Below, piece after piece: positions 54,146 to 63,146 of a DNA stretch of 64,000 nucleotides. Numbering within the stretch: the stretch's first letter is position 1; each line of letters opens with the position of its first letter. Source of the stretch: Armatimonadota bacterium (GTDB lineage Bacteria; Armatimonadota; Hebobacteria; CAIYQO01); assembly GCA_029553475.1 (NCBI GenBank), contig JAKPKV010000020.1, positions 1 through 64,000 on the forward strand, written 5' to 3'. The notes below the pieces were generated by a model, which was given only the letters and a program-made list of their open reading frames with translations, was not told the origin of the DNA and did no database searches. The translations under genes were made by a program, and so were the position numbers.

Positions 54146-54385
54146 ATCACGCCGGCGGAACCGCGTTTGCGCGATTCCATCGCTTTCAGGCCCACCTCTG
54201 CCTCGCCTCCTGCGATGATTGCGCCGACATCCCTGTCCGCGCTGATATTTGTGCGGCGTCTGTTCCACGGGTCGCCTCCTGCGACCCGTGGCTCATCGCT
54301 TCTCGCCACTGCGTGGCTGGATTCCGCATCCATGCGGAATTGACCACACGATGGCCTTGCGCAAACGCGGTTCCGCCGGCGTGAT
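54146..54385. mobile_element. 240-bp element with perfect 27-bp inverted ends
   Basis: The ends ATCACGCCGGCGGAACCG plus CGTTTGCGC (54146-54172) and its exact complement (54359-54385) bound a GC-variable interior with hairpins GGGTCGC...GCGACCC and ATTCCGCATCCATGCGGAAT. It lies between the divergent SDR and accB genes. Simple TCGTACTCG/CTACTCC-type repeats adjoin both outer edges. No coding capacity is seen. Confidence 0.8.
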
Positions 54386-54493
54386 CTACTCCTACTCGAA
54401 AAACCGTCCCCCGGAGGGCGAGACGCCGCCGAGCCGCGCGTATGAGCCGCGTACGATCTGTCACATACGTCCCGCGCGTCCCGCCTCCCCGGT

Positions 54494-54524
54494 TTGACAT
54501 CGCCGGCCCGCCCTGTGGTATAAT
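54494..54524 (+). promoter_or_regulatory. accB promoter
   Basis: TTGACA (54494-54499) and TATAAT (54519-54524) are both consensus hexamers, 19 nt apart, 41 nt before ATG 54565. Confidence 0.7.
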
Positions 54525-54564
54525 CGCCGGACAGATTTTGACAGGCGGAGAGACCGGAAGCGGT

Positions 54565-55005
54565 ATGGACGAAGAACTCTTCATCGAGCTACAGCGCCTT
54601 TTCAGGCTGATGCACGACCGCGGCATCCGCGAGCTGGCGATCACCCAGCCGGAATTTTCCGTGCGGGCGACCGCCATGGAGACGGGCGCCGTCATCGTCA
54701 TGCCGCGGCCCGCCGGCGCGACGCCGGGCACGCCCGCCGCCCCGGAAGCGCCCGCCGCCCCGTCCGGCCACGTCATCGCCTCGCCGCTGGTGGGCACCTT
54801 CTATCGCACCCCCGCCCCGGATTCCCCGCCCTTCGTCGAGGTAGGCGACATGGTGGAAACCGGGCAGACGGTGGCCATCGTGGAGGCGATGAAGGTCTTC
54901 AACGAGATCACCGCCGATGTCACCGGCCGCGTCATCGCCATCCCCGCCGTGAACGGGAAACTGGTGCAGCTGGACCAGCCGCTGGTCATTATCGAACCCG
55001 TATAA
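54565..55005 (+). CDS. accB: Biotin carboxyl carrier protein of acetyl-CoA carboxylase
   Basis: AccB carries biotin between the carboxylase and transferase of acetyl-CoA carboxylase, the first step of fatty acid synthesis. The 146-residue protein has an N-terminal helix region, an Ala/Pro linker (TPGTPAAPEAPAAPSG), and the biotinyl domain with SPLVGTFYRTPAPDSPPFVE and VEAMKVFNEI, the Lys of EAMKV being biotinylated. ATG 54565 follows GGAGAGACCGGAAG. accC is not adjacent, which departs from the common accBC operon. Confidence 0.92.
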   Translation: MDEELFIELQRLFRLMHDRGIRELAITQPEFSVRATAMETGAVIVMPRPAGATPGTPAAPEAPAAPSGHVIASPLVGTFYRTPAPDSPPFVEVGDMVETGQTVAIVEAMKVFNEITADVTGRVIAIPAVNGKLVQLDQPLVIIEPV

Positions 55006-55033
55006 TCCTTCTCGAAGACACATTCGGCATCAC

Positions 55034-55110
55034 CAAAACCCGTTCGTAGTCAGGCACGCAGCACAGCGGCTTGTCCCCCGTAGCTTTAGCGAAGGGGGGA
55101 GTGCCGTGCA
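55034..55110 (+). repeat. Dispersed repeat E1
   Basis: AAAACCCGTTCGTAGTCAGG... through TTGTCCCCCGTAGCTTTAGC and GAAGGGGGGAGTGCC. It matches the reverse complement of 63147-63230 but lacks its right-hand end. The 55112-55205 remainder contains GGGGACAGTCCC and GGGACAGTCCCC, inverted repeats. Confidence 0.7.
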
Positions 55111-55221
55111 GGGGTACGGTTGCAGACACGCACACTGGGGACAGTCCCGGTGAGGCCCCTGTGGATCAACGAGCTACGGCGTTCAGGGGGACAGTCCCCA
55201 GTGGATCGGGAAAGAGCGCAT

Positions 55222-56520
55222 ATGTCACGAGAGCAAATCAACGTCGGGGTCATCGGGTTCGGCACGGTGGGTGTCGGGGCGGTGCAACTGCTGGAGACGA
55301 ACGCGGACTGGATCGCCCAGCGCGTCGGCTCGCGCGTGGTGGTGAAGCGCGTGATGGACGTGGACTGGTCGCGCCCGCGCGCCTACCCCGTGCGCCCGGA
55401 GCAGCAGGCCACCGCGGTGCAGGACATCCTCGACGACCCGGAGATTGATATCGTCATCGAGGCGGTGGGCGGCGTCACGCACGCGAAAGACGCCGTGGTC
55501 GGGGCGCTCACCCGGCGCAAATCGGTGGTCACCCCGAATAAGGAGCTCATCGCCAAGCACGGCGCCGAGCTGCTGAACCTCGCCGCCGAGGCGAAGGTGG
55601 ACCTGATGTTCGAAGGCGCGGTGGGCGGCGGCATCCCCATCATCCGCCCGCTGAAGGAGAGCCTCGCCGGCGACCGCATCCTGCGGCTGGTGGGCATCGT
55701 CAACGGCACCACGAATTTCATCCTCACCGCCATGTCGCAGGAGGGGCGCGACTTCGCCGACGTGCTGAAGGACGCCCAGGCGCACGGCTACGCCGAGGCC
55801 GACCCCACCGCCGACGTGGAGGGATTCGACGCGATGTATAAGATCGCCATCCTCTCCTCCATCGCCTACGGCGGCCACATTGACGTGCAGACGATCTATC
55901 ACGAGGGGATCACGAAGATCACCGCCGCGGATATCGAATATGCACACCAGTTGGGTTTTGAGATCAAGCTGCTGGCCATCGGCGCGCGCGCCGGGCAGGC
56001 CCTCGATCTGCGCGTCCACCCCGCCTTCGTGCCGATGGAGCACCCGCTGGCCTCGGTGCACGGCGTCTTCAACGCCATCTTCGTGCAGGGCGATCCCGTC
56101 GGCGACCTGATGTTCTACGGCCGCGGCGCGGGCGCCGGCCCCACCGGCAGCGCGGTGGTCGGCGATGTCATTGACTGCGCGCGCAACATCAACCACGGCG
56201 CCGCCGGCCGCGTGCCCTGCCGCTGCTACCAGACGCTGCCCATCCAGCCCATCAGCGAGGTGGTCACCGGCTACTACATCCGCACCTGCGTGCAGGACCG
56301 CCCCGGCGTCGTCGGCAAGATGGCCACCATCTTCGGCGACCACGGCGTCAGCCTCACCTCCGTCTTCCAGCCCCAGCAGGCGGAAGAGGAAACCGGCGCC
56401 GCCGAGGTGGTGTGGATCACCCACCGCGTGCAGGAAGCCAAACTGCAGGCCGCCCTCAAAGAGATCGCCACACTCGACGTGGTGGAGGCGATCGCGTCGG
56501 TAATTCGGGTGGAAGGGTAA
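55222..56520 (+). CDS. hom: Homoserine dehydrogenase
   Basis: A 432-residue NAD(P)-dependent enzyme converting aspartate semialdehyde to homoserine for threonine and methionine. It has the Rossmann motif VGVIGFGTVGVGAVQLL, the VVTPNKELIAKHG segment, the catalytic GGGIPIIRPLKESL and GIVNGTTNFILTAM, and AHGYAEADPTADVEG. A C-terminal ACT domain (about 350-432, TCVQDRPGVVGKMATIFGDH) indicates allosteric threonine feedback. ATG 55222 follows GGGAAAGAG. A long leader contains repeat E1 and hairpins. It ends in a strong terminator. Confidence 0.95.
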   Translation: MSREQINVGVIGFGTVGVGAVQLLETNADWIAQRVGSRVVVKRVMDVDWSRPRAYPVRPEQQATAVQDILDDPEIDIVIEAVGGVTHAKDAVVGALTRRKSVVTPNKELIAKHGAELLNLAAEAKVDLMFEGAVGGGIPIIRPLKESLAGDRILRLVGIVNGTTNFILTAMSQEGRDFADVLKDAQAHGYAEADPTADVEGFDAMYKIAILSSIAYGGHIDVQTIYHEGITKITAADIEYAHQLGFEIKLLAIGARAGQALDLRVHPAFVPMEHPLASVHGVFNAIFVQGDPVGDLMFYGRGAGAGPTGSAVVGDVIDCARNINHGAAGRVPCRCYQTLPIQPISEVVTGYYIRTCVQDRPGVVGKMATIFGDHGVSLTSVFQPQQAEEETGAAEVVWITHRVQEAKLQAALKEIATLDVVEAIASVIRVEG

Positions 56521-56553
56521 GTCTGGAGACCGCGGACCGATGAATCGCCTGGG

Positions 56554-56592
56554 CTCCCGCATGCGTGTTGTGACGCATGCGGGAGTTTTTTT
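56554..56592 (+). terminator. Rho-independent terminator of hom
   Basis: CTCCCGCATGCGT (56554-56566) pairs with ACGCATGCGGGAG (56573-56585), loop GTTGTG, followed by seven T bases. A textbook intrinsic terminator. Confidence 0.92.
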
Positions 56593-56710
56593 GTTCGGAT
56601 ATGTTCTGTAGTGATACGTGACAATTGTCAACGGCCATATCCGCCGATGTCTGAGAAGTGCCAAGCGAGCTCACCGAGAGCATACACAGAAAAAAGTCGT
56701 GCGTAACGTA

Positions 56711-56738
56711 TTGACAACGAGTAAGTACGTGGTACGCT
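56711..56738 (+). promoter_or_regulatory. Possible promoter of the lipase-like gene
   Basis: TTGACA (56711-56716) and TACGCT (56733-56738) with 16-nt spacing, in the AT-richer stretch after the hom terminator. Confidence 0.35.
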
Positions 56739-56798
56739 GATTTCGCATGCAATGCTTCGCCCTGGTCACCAGGGCCGCTGCTCACCTTCGAACCAAAG

Positions 56799-56969
56799 AT
56801 GTTGTTGCCGCTACACCCCATCAGTACGAGGCGTTCAACGGCACGAGGCTGCCCAAAGACACGGCAGGACATCATCCGGAGCTGCGACGCCGCCATTCGC
56901 GCAGCGCACGCCACGCCAGAGATCGTTGACGAGGGGCGCTGGCTGCCTATCGGGTTGTACCAGGCCTAA
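56799..56969 (+). CDS. Possible small ORF, 56 aa
   Basis: The frame from ATG 56799 to TAA 56967-56969 reads ...KTRQDIIRSCDAAIRAAHA then TPEIVDEGRWLPIGLYQA at the end. The second half has codons and amino acids more like a real protein than a random GC-rich frame; the first third is less convincing, and there is no clear ribosome site. It ends 32 nt before the lipase-like gene. It could be the 3' remnant of a longer lost gene. Confidence 0.3.
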   Translation: MLLPLHPISTRRSTARGCPKTRQDIIRSCDAAIRAAHATPEIVDEGRWLPIGLYQA

Positions 56970-57001
56970 CGGTGTGCGGCCATGCGATGAAGGGAGGAAC
57001 G

Positions 57002-58501
57002 ATGGGAACGGAATTTATGCCCATTGTGTTCGTGCATGGTTGGGGCGGCGTCTCCGACCTGTTCCGCGATTTCGATGACCATGATGAACGCGACCCGTAT
57101 ATTGGTTGGAATGATGGGCATCGCTACAATGATCCTGATGGATGGGTGAAGCTTCGCGAGACACCGAATTATGAGGGCATGGTGTTTCGCCTCGTGAAGG
57201 ATTATCATTATTATGATGTTGCCAACGACGAGAGTCTGACACGCCTCACCGAGCTGCGCGCGGCGTATCCAGCGCCCATCCCAGCGGGCATGCCGTATCA
57301 CGCCCCGGAAAAAACCCTCTGGATTTTTCGCTACTACGAATACAATGCCGATCATCTGCAGCTGTCGCAGGCCGTGCATACCGCCCTGCGGCACGAGCTG
57401 CAGGCGCGCGGGTATGACGGACCGCTGACCGGCATCCCCTATTACGCGGCGCTCCTCGCGCTCATGATCCGGCGGATCGCGGGGGAGACGTGCTACACCC
57501 TGGAAGAACTCTGCCCGGGGGCTCTCCCAACGGCCACCGGCCTTGGATTGCAGAAAGTGGCGCTGGTCGGGCACTCGATGGGCGGATTGATCGCGCGGTT
57601 CGCCATCCAGTATGACCTGTTCGGCGCGCAGGAGTACGTCGGAAAGCTGGCGACGTTTGCCACTCCTCATGGCGGCGCCCGCTATGCGGTCGCCTCGCGC
57701 CTGCTGCGGTGGCTGCCGGGCCTGAAACAGGATGATGTGATGTTTCTCGATCCCGCCTGGGTGAACACATACCTTGGCGGGCAGGACCCGCGCGCGTTTC
57801 ACAAGCCGCTGCCGGCGTCACTGACGGAGAGGGATGTCTTCTGTCTGATCGGGACACGCCATGAGGGATACTTCCCGGTTGCCCGGCGGTTACCGCGCAC
57901 CGATGGCATCGTGCATCAGGAGGAAGCGTATCTGCGGGGATTCCCCTATGCGTATTTCTATCAGACGCATAGCGGCATCTTCGGCATTCGGGAGAATCTC
58001 GCCCCTTACGAGGCCCTGCGCCGCTTCCTCTTCGGCGACCTGCACGTGAAGATCCAGGTGGAATCGGTGCGGTTCAGCGCAACGGCCCACCACGCGAACG
58101 CGCGTGATCGCTTCTTCTTCCGCTACGGGATCAAGCCTCGCGGCATTAATATCTATCTCAATGAGATTTCTGAAGTATGCGAAAATCAGCCGCAGCCGCG
58201 TACGCTCGCGGCATTGCAGGAGGCAGTGACCGCCGGTCGCTATGTCGTGTACGATGGTTTTGCTGATTCCGCGGCGTTGATCCCGATTGCCGGGATGCAG
58301 ATGCCCGGCGTGGCGGCGGAGAGGGCGGAAGTCCCCCATCTCCAGATCGAGCACCGATCATACCTGTACAACGCATTTGTGGGCGGCATGCCGGTGGGCA
58401 GCAACTACACGATGGTTCCGCTGACCGCCGGCGTGTCGCACGTCAATCTGGGTGATCAGGAGTTCGACTTCACGCTGGCGGTATCGGTCACGCACCGTTA
58501 A
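57002..58501 (+). CDS. Lipase-like alpha/beta hydrolase
   Basis: A 499-residue protein with no signal peptide. The lipase core has PIVFVHGWGGVSDLF (oxyanion loop HGWGG), the nucleophile elbow VALVGHSMGGLIARF (G-H-S-M-G), and FATPHGGARYAV. A likely catalytic His lies in LPRTDGIVHQEEAYL or YFYQTHSGIFG. The extra C-terminal beta-rich region after about 360 (VKIQVESVRFSATAHHANARD; SYLYNAFVGGMP) is not part of the fold and may bind substrate. The substrate is unknown. ATG 57002 follows GGGAGGAAC. GC is slightly lower than average. Confidence 0.8.
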   Translation: MGTEFMPIVFVHGWGGVSDLFRDFDDHDERDPYIGWNDGHRYNDPDGWVKLRETPNYEGMVFRLVKDYHYYDVANDESLTRLTELRAAYPAPIPAGMPYHAPEKTLWIFRYYEYNADHLQLSQAVHTALRHELQARGYDGPLTGIPYYAALLALMIRRIAGETCYTLEELCPGALPTATGLGLQKVALVGHSMGGLIARFAIQYDLFGAQEYVGKLATFATPHGGARYAVASRLLRWLPGLKQDDVMFLDPAWVNTYLGGQDPRAFHKPLPASLTERDVFCLIGTRHEGYFPVARRLPRTDGIVHQEEAYLRGFPYAYFYQTHSGIFGIRENLAPYEALRRFLFGDLHVKIQVESVRFSATAHHANARDRFFFRYGIKPRGINIYLNEISEVCENQPQPRTLAALQEAVTAGRYVVYDGFADSAALIPIAGMQMPGVAAERAEVPHLQIEHRSYLYNAFVGGMPVGSNYTMVPLTAGVSHVNLGDQEFDFTLAVSVTHR

Positions 58502-58609
58502 TGCCAGGCACGTAACCGGAGATGCACCGTGACAGGACCAGGATCGCGGTGAGATGCCTTCGGCGACGCCTATTGCGCCCGTGGCGCGGTTTCCCGTATC
58601 CTTAAGCCC

Positions 58610-59254
58610 ATGTCATCCACCGTATCCCTGGTGGTCTTCGATCTCGGCGGCGTGATGATTCGCCTGGCCGACGGCTGGGAGGGCGCCTGCCGCGCGGCGG
58701 GGGTGCCGTTCCGGCCTCCCGCGCGCCCGCGCGAGGAGATTATCCGCGACTGGCGCGCGCTGGATGCCGAGCTCGGCGCCGGGCGCATGGGCGACGACGC
58801 CTTCTTCACGGCGTTCCACCGGGTGCATGACGGCCGCTACACCATCCCGGAGCTGCGCGCCGCCTTCCGGGCCATCATTCAAGAGGAGTTCCCCGGCATC
58901 TACGACACGGTGGCCGCGCTGAAAGCCGCCGGCTACCGCACCGCCTGCCTGTCCAACACTTCGGCGCTGCACTGGGCGGACCTGGAGAACCCGGCGACAT
59001 ACCCCGCCATCGCCCTGCTCGACGTCCGCCACGCCAGCCATCTCCTCGGCTGCATGAAACCGGACGCCGTCATCTACCGGAAATTCGAAGCCGCCATGGG
59101 CGCCCGCCCGGCGGAGATGCTCTTCTTCGACGATTACGCCGACAACGTCGCCGGCGCCCGCGCCCGCGGCTGGCACGCCGAGCAGATCGTGCAAGACACC
59201 CCGGTGGTGGAGCAAATTCACGCAGGATTACGCCGGTATGGGGTGAACTTGTAG
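58610..59254 (+). CDS. HAD-family hydrolase
   Basis: A 214-residue HAD hydrolase. Motif I is VVFDLGGVMI (nucleophile Asp, with Gly-Gly in place of the second Asp's normal neighbour), motif II ACLSNTSALH, motif III Lys in GCMKPDAVIYRKF, and motif IV LFFDDYADNVAGARARGW. The fold matches the HAD-IA/epoxide-hydrolase-like phosphatases. The second Asp of motif I (usually two residues on) is Gly here, consistent with FDLGG-type members such as YihX. Substrate is unknown. It is separated from the AAC(3)-like gene by 46 nt. Confidence 0.88.
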   Translation: MSSTVSLVVFDLGGVMIRLADGWEGACRAAGVPFRPPARPREEIIRDWRALDAELGAGRMGDDAFFTAFHRVHDGRYTIPELRAAFRAIIQEEFPGIYDTVAALKAAGYRTACLSNTSALHWADLENPATYPAIALLDVRHASHLLGCMKPDAVIYRKFEAAMGARPAEMLFFDDYADNVAGARARGWHAEQIVQDTPVVEQIHAGLRRYGVNL

Positions 59255-59300
59255 ACAGAGCCGCGTGTTGGTAGTGCGCCACGCAGCCGGAGTGCAGACC

Positions 59301-60062
59301 ATGCTCACCAAATCCGATCTCATCGCCGCCTTCCGCGCCGTCGGCCTCGCCGCGGGCGATCTCGTGCTCGTCCACAGCGCGCTGCGCACCCTCGGTCCGG
59401 TGGCGGGCGGGGCGGAGGCCGTCATTGACGCCCTGCTGGAGACCGTTGGGCCTGCCGGCACGGTGGCGGTGCCCACGCATACCTGGAAGATCGTCAACGG
59501 CGCCCAGCCCGTCTTCCACCAGACGCTCTCCCCGGCCAACGTCGGCGCGCTCACCAATGTCTTCCGCCAACGCCCGCAGGCCCTGCGCAATCTGCATCCC
59601 ACCCACAGCGTCGCCGCCATCGGCCCGCGGGCGGCCGAGTTCATCGCCTGCCCCGACATGACCACGCCCGCGCCGGCGAGCAGCCCCTACGGCAAGCTGC
59701 GCGACTGGGGCGGCAAGGTGCTCATCATCGGCCCGGGCCTGGAATGCTGCACCTTCTTCCACGGCTGCGAGCAGTGGGCGGGCATGCCCTGGGCGGTCTC
59801 CGCGCAGCCCGTGCAGGTGTACAGCATCGCCGCCGACGGCCAGGTCACCCCCGTGCTGCTGCATCACCACGTGGTCAATACCTGGGATCAATACCCGAAG
59901 CTGGAGCCTTGCCTCATCGCCATCGGCGCCCTGACGCGGGGCACAGCGGGCGGTTGCGACCTCCGCCTCCTCGACGCCGCCCGCGCCGCCGCCTGGCTCG
60001 TCCCGCACCTGCAACACGACCCGAGCATCATCCTGCCCGAACAATCGTCATCGTCATCGTAA
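59301..60062 (+). CDS. Aminoglycoside 3-N-acetyltransferase family protein
   Basis: A 253-residue AAC(3)-like enzyme. It has DLVLVHSALRTLGPVAGGAEAVIDAL, GTVAVPTHTWK, LRNLHPTHSVAAIGPRA (His and Thr at the acetyl-CoA site) and SSPYGKLRDWGGKVLIIG followed by CTFFHGCE. Chromosomal relatives are widespread in non-resistant bacteria and may act on other amines, so resistance cannot be concluded. ATG 59301 follows GGAGTGCAGACC; the frame extends to 59265. The C-terminus is SSSSS, generated by a TCATCG repeat. Confidence 0.85.
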   Translation: MLTKSDLIAAFRAVGLAAGDLVLVHSALRTLGPVAGGAEAVIDALLETVGPAGTVAVPTHTWKIVNGAQPVFHQTLSPANVGALTNVFRQRPQALRNLHPTHSVAAIGPRAAEFIACPDMTTPAPASSPYGKLRDWGGKVLIIGPGLECCTFFHGCEQWAGMPWAVSAQPVQVYSIAADGQVTPVLLHHHVVNTWDQYPKLEPCLIAIGALTRGTAGGCDLRLLDAARAAAWLVPHLQHDPSIILPEQSSSSS

Positions 60063-60081
60063 TCGTCATTGGGTGGGAAGG

Positions 60082-60267
60082 GACAATCATGCAATGCCTC
60101 CCTGCCGTCGTGGCGGAGGCACGATCCCGGGGTGACAATTTTGATAGTTTGGTCCCAGCGCTGAAGGGACAGACTACGCATGGCATGGCTGAGCTGGACC
60201 CAGCACGGGGGCGCATTGATGCCACGGCTTGCTGAGCTGGCCATGCGCAGTCAGTCCCGGTGGTACC
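60082..60267 (-). repeat. Dispersed 186-bp repeat, copy C2
   Basis: The reverse complement aligns along its whole length with 15551-15737, sharing GCGTAGTCTGTCCCTTCAGC and GGGACCAAACTATCAA and ending at GATTGTC. About 85% identical by eye. It lies between the AAC(3)-like gene and polA, 5' of polA. A TACACT box (60305-60310) lies 30 nt before the polA start. Confidence 0.8.
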
Positions 60268-60339
60268 GGAGCGCCTCGCGCTCCGCGAATTCCCCCATCT
60301 GTGATACACTAGACAGCATCACGCACCGGGAAACGTACC

Positions 60340-63090
60340 ATGCCAAAACCGAAAGTCGCCATCATTGATGCCTACAGCCTCCTCTACCGCGCCTTCTTCG
60401 CGCTGCCCGCGCTCACCAATAAGCAGGGGGAGGTCACGAACGCCGTCTACGGTTTCACGCAGATGGTGATGATGCTGCTGGAGAAGGTGCGGCCGGACTA
60501 CATCGTCGTCGCCTTCGATATGCCCGCCGCCACCTTCCGCCACGAGGCATATGAGGCGTACAAGGCGCATCGCAAACCGATGCCCGATGAGCTGCGGCCG
60601 CAGATTCCCCTGGCGCGTGAGGTGCTGGAGGCGATGCGCATCCCCATGCTCGGCGTCGAGGGATTTGAGGCGGACGACGTCATCGGCACGCTCGCCCGCC
60701 GCGCCGCCGCCGAAGGCTGGGAGGCGCTCATCGTCACCGCCGACCGTGACGCCCTGCAGCTCGTGGATGATGCCGTGCACGTGCTGGCGAATAAGAAAGG
60801 CCTCACCGAGACGGTCGAGTATGATCCGGCTGGCGTGATGGCGCGCTACGGCGTCACCCCAGCGCAAATCCCCGATATGAAAGCGCTCACCGGCGACGCC
60901 TCCGACAATATCCCCGGCGTGCCCGGCATCGGCGACAAGACCGCGGCGAAACTCCTCGTGCAGTACGGCACGCTGGAAAACCTGCTCGACCACGCCGAAG
61001 AGGTCCCCGGCAAAACCGGCGCCGCCCTCGTCGCCTATGCCGAGCAGGCACGCCAATCGAAGCACCTGGCGACCATTGACACCGACGTGCCGCTGCCCGA
61101 CTTCACCTGGGAGTGCTGCCGGGTGCAGCCGTGGGAGCAGCCGCGCCTGCTCGAGCTCTTCCGCCACCTCGATTTCCGCAGTCTCATCGGCCGGTTGGCG
61201 ACCGTCCCCGCCGCCGTGACGCCCGCCGCGGACGCGCCGCCCGTCATGCCGGCGCGCGTGGTGGAAGCCGTGCCCGAGCTGGCGAAGCTGGCGGCGGATA
61301 TCCGCGCACGCGGCGCCGTCGCCGTCATACCGGTGGGCAGCGATCCCGACCCGTTGCGCGGGCAGCTCGCGGGCCTGGCGCTGTTCACCGGCGGCGATGG
61401 CGGCATCTACGTCCCGCTTCTCGGCCCGCCGCCGGCGCAGGCCAGCCTTTTCGAAGCGGAATCGCCCGCCCAGACCCTGGAGCTCGACCGCCTGCGCGCC
61501 CTGGCGCCGGTGTTCGAGGACGCGGGGGTGAAGAAGGTGGGGCACGATCTGAAGGCGCTGGCGCTGCTGCTGCGCGGCGCGGGGGTCGCCCTGCGCGGCG
61601 TCAATTTCGACGCGCGCATCGCCGGCTACCTGGTAGACCCGGTCGCCCGCCATACGCTGGCCGACCTCGCGCTCGATTTCCTGCACGAGCACGCGGAAAT
61701 GCCGGACCTGACCGCCGGCTGGCGCGCGAACAACCTCCCCGCGCTGGCCGAGGCCGCCGGCGCCGCCGTCCAGCTCGTCCGCCGGTTGGAGGAACCGCTG
61801 CGCGCCGCCCTCGCTGCCTGCGACCTCATGCCCCTCTTCCGCGACCTGGAGATGCCGTTGGTCGCGATCCTGGCTGACATGGAATGGCGCGGCGTCGCCC
61901 TCGATTGCGCGCGCCTGGAAGAGCTCTCCGCCGACCTCGGCAAGCAGATCTTCGACGTGGAGCGCGACATCTACGCCCTCGCCGGCGAGCAGTTCACCAT
62001 CAACTCGCCGAAACAGCTGCAGGTCATCCTCTTTGACAAGCTCAACCTGCCGAAGGGGCGCAAGACGAAGACCGGCTACTCCACCGACGCCGACACCCTC
62101 GCCGGCCTCGCGGCACGGCACGAGATCGTGCGGAAGATCCTCCTCTATCGCGAGCTGACGAAGCTGAAATCCACCTATGTGGACGCCCTGCCGCGCCTCA
62201 TCAATCCGCGTGACGGCCGCGTGCATACCCACTTTAACCAGACGGTGACCGCCACCGGGCGGTTGAGCAGCAGCGACCCGAACCTGCAAAATATCCCCAT
62301 CCGCACCCCGGAGGGGCGCGAAATCCGCGGCGCCTTCATCCCCGCCGAGCCTGGGTGGCTGCTGCTGGCGGCCGACTACTCGCAGATCGAGCTGCGCGTA
62401 CTGGCGCACATCACCGGCGACGAGGCGCTCATTGAGGTCTTCCGGCGCGGCGAGGATCTGCACACCGCCACCGCCATCCGCGTCTTCGGCGTCGGGCCGG
62501 AGCAGGTCACCCGCGAGATGCGCCGAATGGCGAAGATCGTCAACTTTTCCATCCCGTACGGCACCACCGCGTTCGGCCTCGCCGGACAGATCGGCTGCTC
62601 GCGCGAGATGGCCGCCGACCTGATGCGCACCTACCTGTCGCGCTTCCCCGGCGTGGCGCGCTACATGGCGGAGATCGTCGGCGACGCCCGCCGCCAGGGC
62701 TACGTCACCACGCTGCTCCATCGCCGCCGCCCCATCCCCGACCTGCACGCGGGCAATCCCACCCTGCGCCAGGCCGCCGAGCGCGCCGCGATCAACACCC
62801 CCATCCAGGGCAGCGCCGCCGACATCATGAAATTGGCGATGCTGAAGCTCGACCGCGCCCTCGCCGCGTCCACCCTGCGCGCGCGCCTGCTGCTGCAGGT
62901 GCATGACGAAGTGGTGCTGGAAACCCCGCCCGACGAGGTGGACGCCCTCCGCGACATCGTCACCGCCGCCCTGCGCGACGCCTATCACCTCGTCGTCCCG
63001 CTGGAAGTCGAGGTGAAAATCGGCCCGAACTGGCGCGACGTCACCCCGGTGCTGGAAGCGCTGCCCCAACTGGAGGCGTTGGACGGCTGA
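60340..63090 (+). CDS. polA: DNA polymerase I
   Basis: A 916-residue PolA for Okazaki fragment maturation and repair. The 5'-3' exonuclease (1-290) shows IIDAYSLLYRAFFAL, GFEADDVIGTLA, VTADRDALQLV and GDASDNIPGVPGIGDKTA. The middle domain (310-520) looks inactive as a proofreading exonuclease: where active enzymes have DTET the protein has VAVIPVGSDPDP, and the second motif is reduced to GHDLKALALLLRG and NFDARIAGYLVDP. The polymerase domain has motif A DYSQIELRVLAHI, motif B RRMAKIVNFSIPYGTTAFGL and motif C QVHDEVVLE. ATG 60340 begins MPKPKVAIIDAY, the usual start. Confidence 0.95.
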   Translation: MPKPKVAIIDAYSLLYRAFFALPALTNKQGEVTNAVYGFTQMVMMLLEKVRPDYIVVAFDMPAATFRHEAYEAYKAHRKPMPDELRPQIPLAREVLEAMRIPMLGVEGFEADDVIGTLARRAAAEGWEALIVTADRDALQLVDDAVHVLANKKGLTETVEYDPAGVMARYGVTPAQIPDMKALTGDASDNIPGVPGIGDKTAAKLLVQYGTLENLLDHAEEVPGKTGAALVAYAEQARQSKHLATIDTDVPLPDFTWECCRVQPWEQPRLLELFRHLDFRSLIGRLATVPAAVTPAADAPPVMPARVVEAVPELAKLAADIRARGAVAVIPVGSDPDPLRGQLAGLALFTGGDGGIYVPLLGPPPAQASLFEAESPAQTLELDRLRALAPVFEDAGVKKVGHDLKALALLLRGAGVALRGVNFDARIAGYLVDPVARHTLADLALDFLHEHAEMPDLTAGWRANNLPALAEAAGAAVQLVRRLEEPLRAALAACDLMPLFRDLEMPLVAILADMEWRGVALDCARLEELSADLGKQIFDVERDIYALAGEQFTINSPKQLQVILFDKLNLPKGRKTKTGYSTDADTLAGLAARHEIVRKILLYRELTKLKSTYVDALPRLINPRDGRVHTHFNQTVTATGRLSSSDPNLQNIPIRTPEGREIRGAFIPAEPGWLLLAADYSQIELRVLAHITGDEALIEVFRRGEDLHTATAIRVFGVGPEQVTREMRRMAKIVNFSIPYGTTAFGLAGQIGCSREMAADLMRTYLSRFPGVARYMAEIVGDARRQGYVTTLLHRRRPIPDLHAGNPTLRQAAERAAINTPIQGSAADIMKLAMLKLDRALAASTLRARLLLQVHDEVVLETPPDEVDALRDIVTAALRDAYHLVVPLEVEVKIGPNWRDVTPVLEALPQLEALDG

Positions 63091-63146
63091 CGCCCCCGCC
63101 GGGGGGGATGGCGTGCCGTGCGCGACTCCGCATCCCGGCGCGGCCA

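Noticed and set aside
55071-55448. Open frame starting MSPVALAKGGVP, also seen at 63198 on the minus strand
   Set aside because: The shared start comes from the dispersed repeat E, not from homologous proteins. The rest is out of frame with hom and polA.
59301-60062. Calling the AAC(3)-like gene an antibiotic resistance determinant
   Set aside because: Chromosomal members of this family often have other substrates, and no mobile context or resistance neighbours are present.
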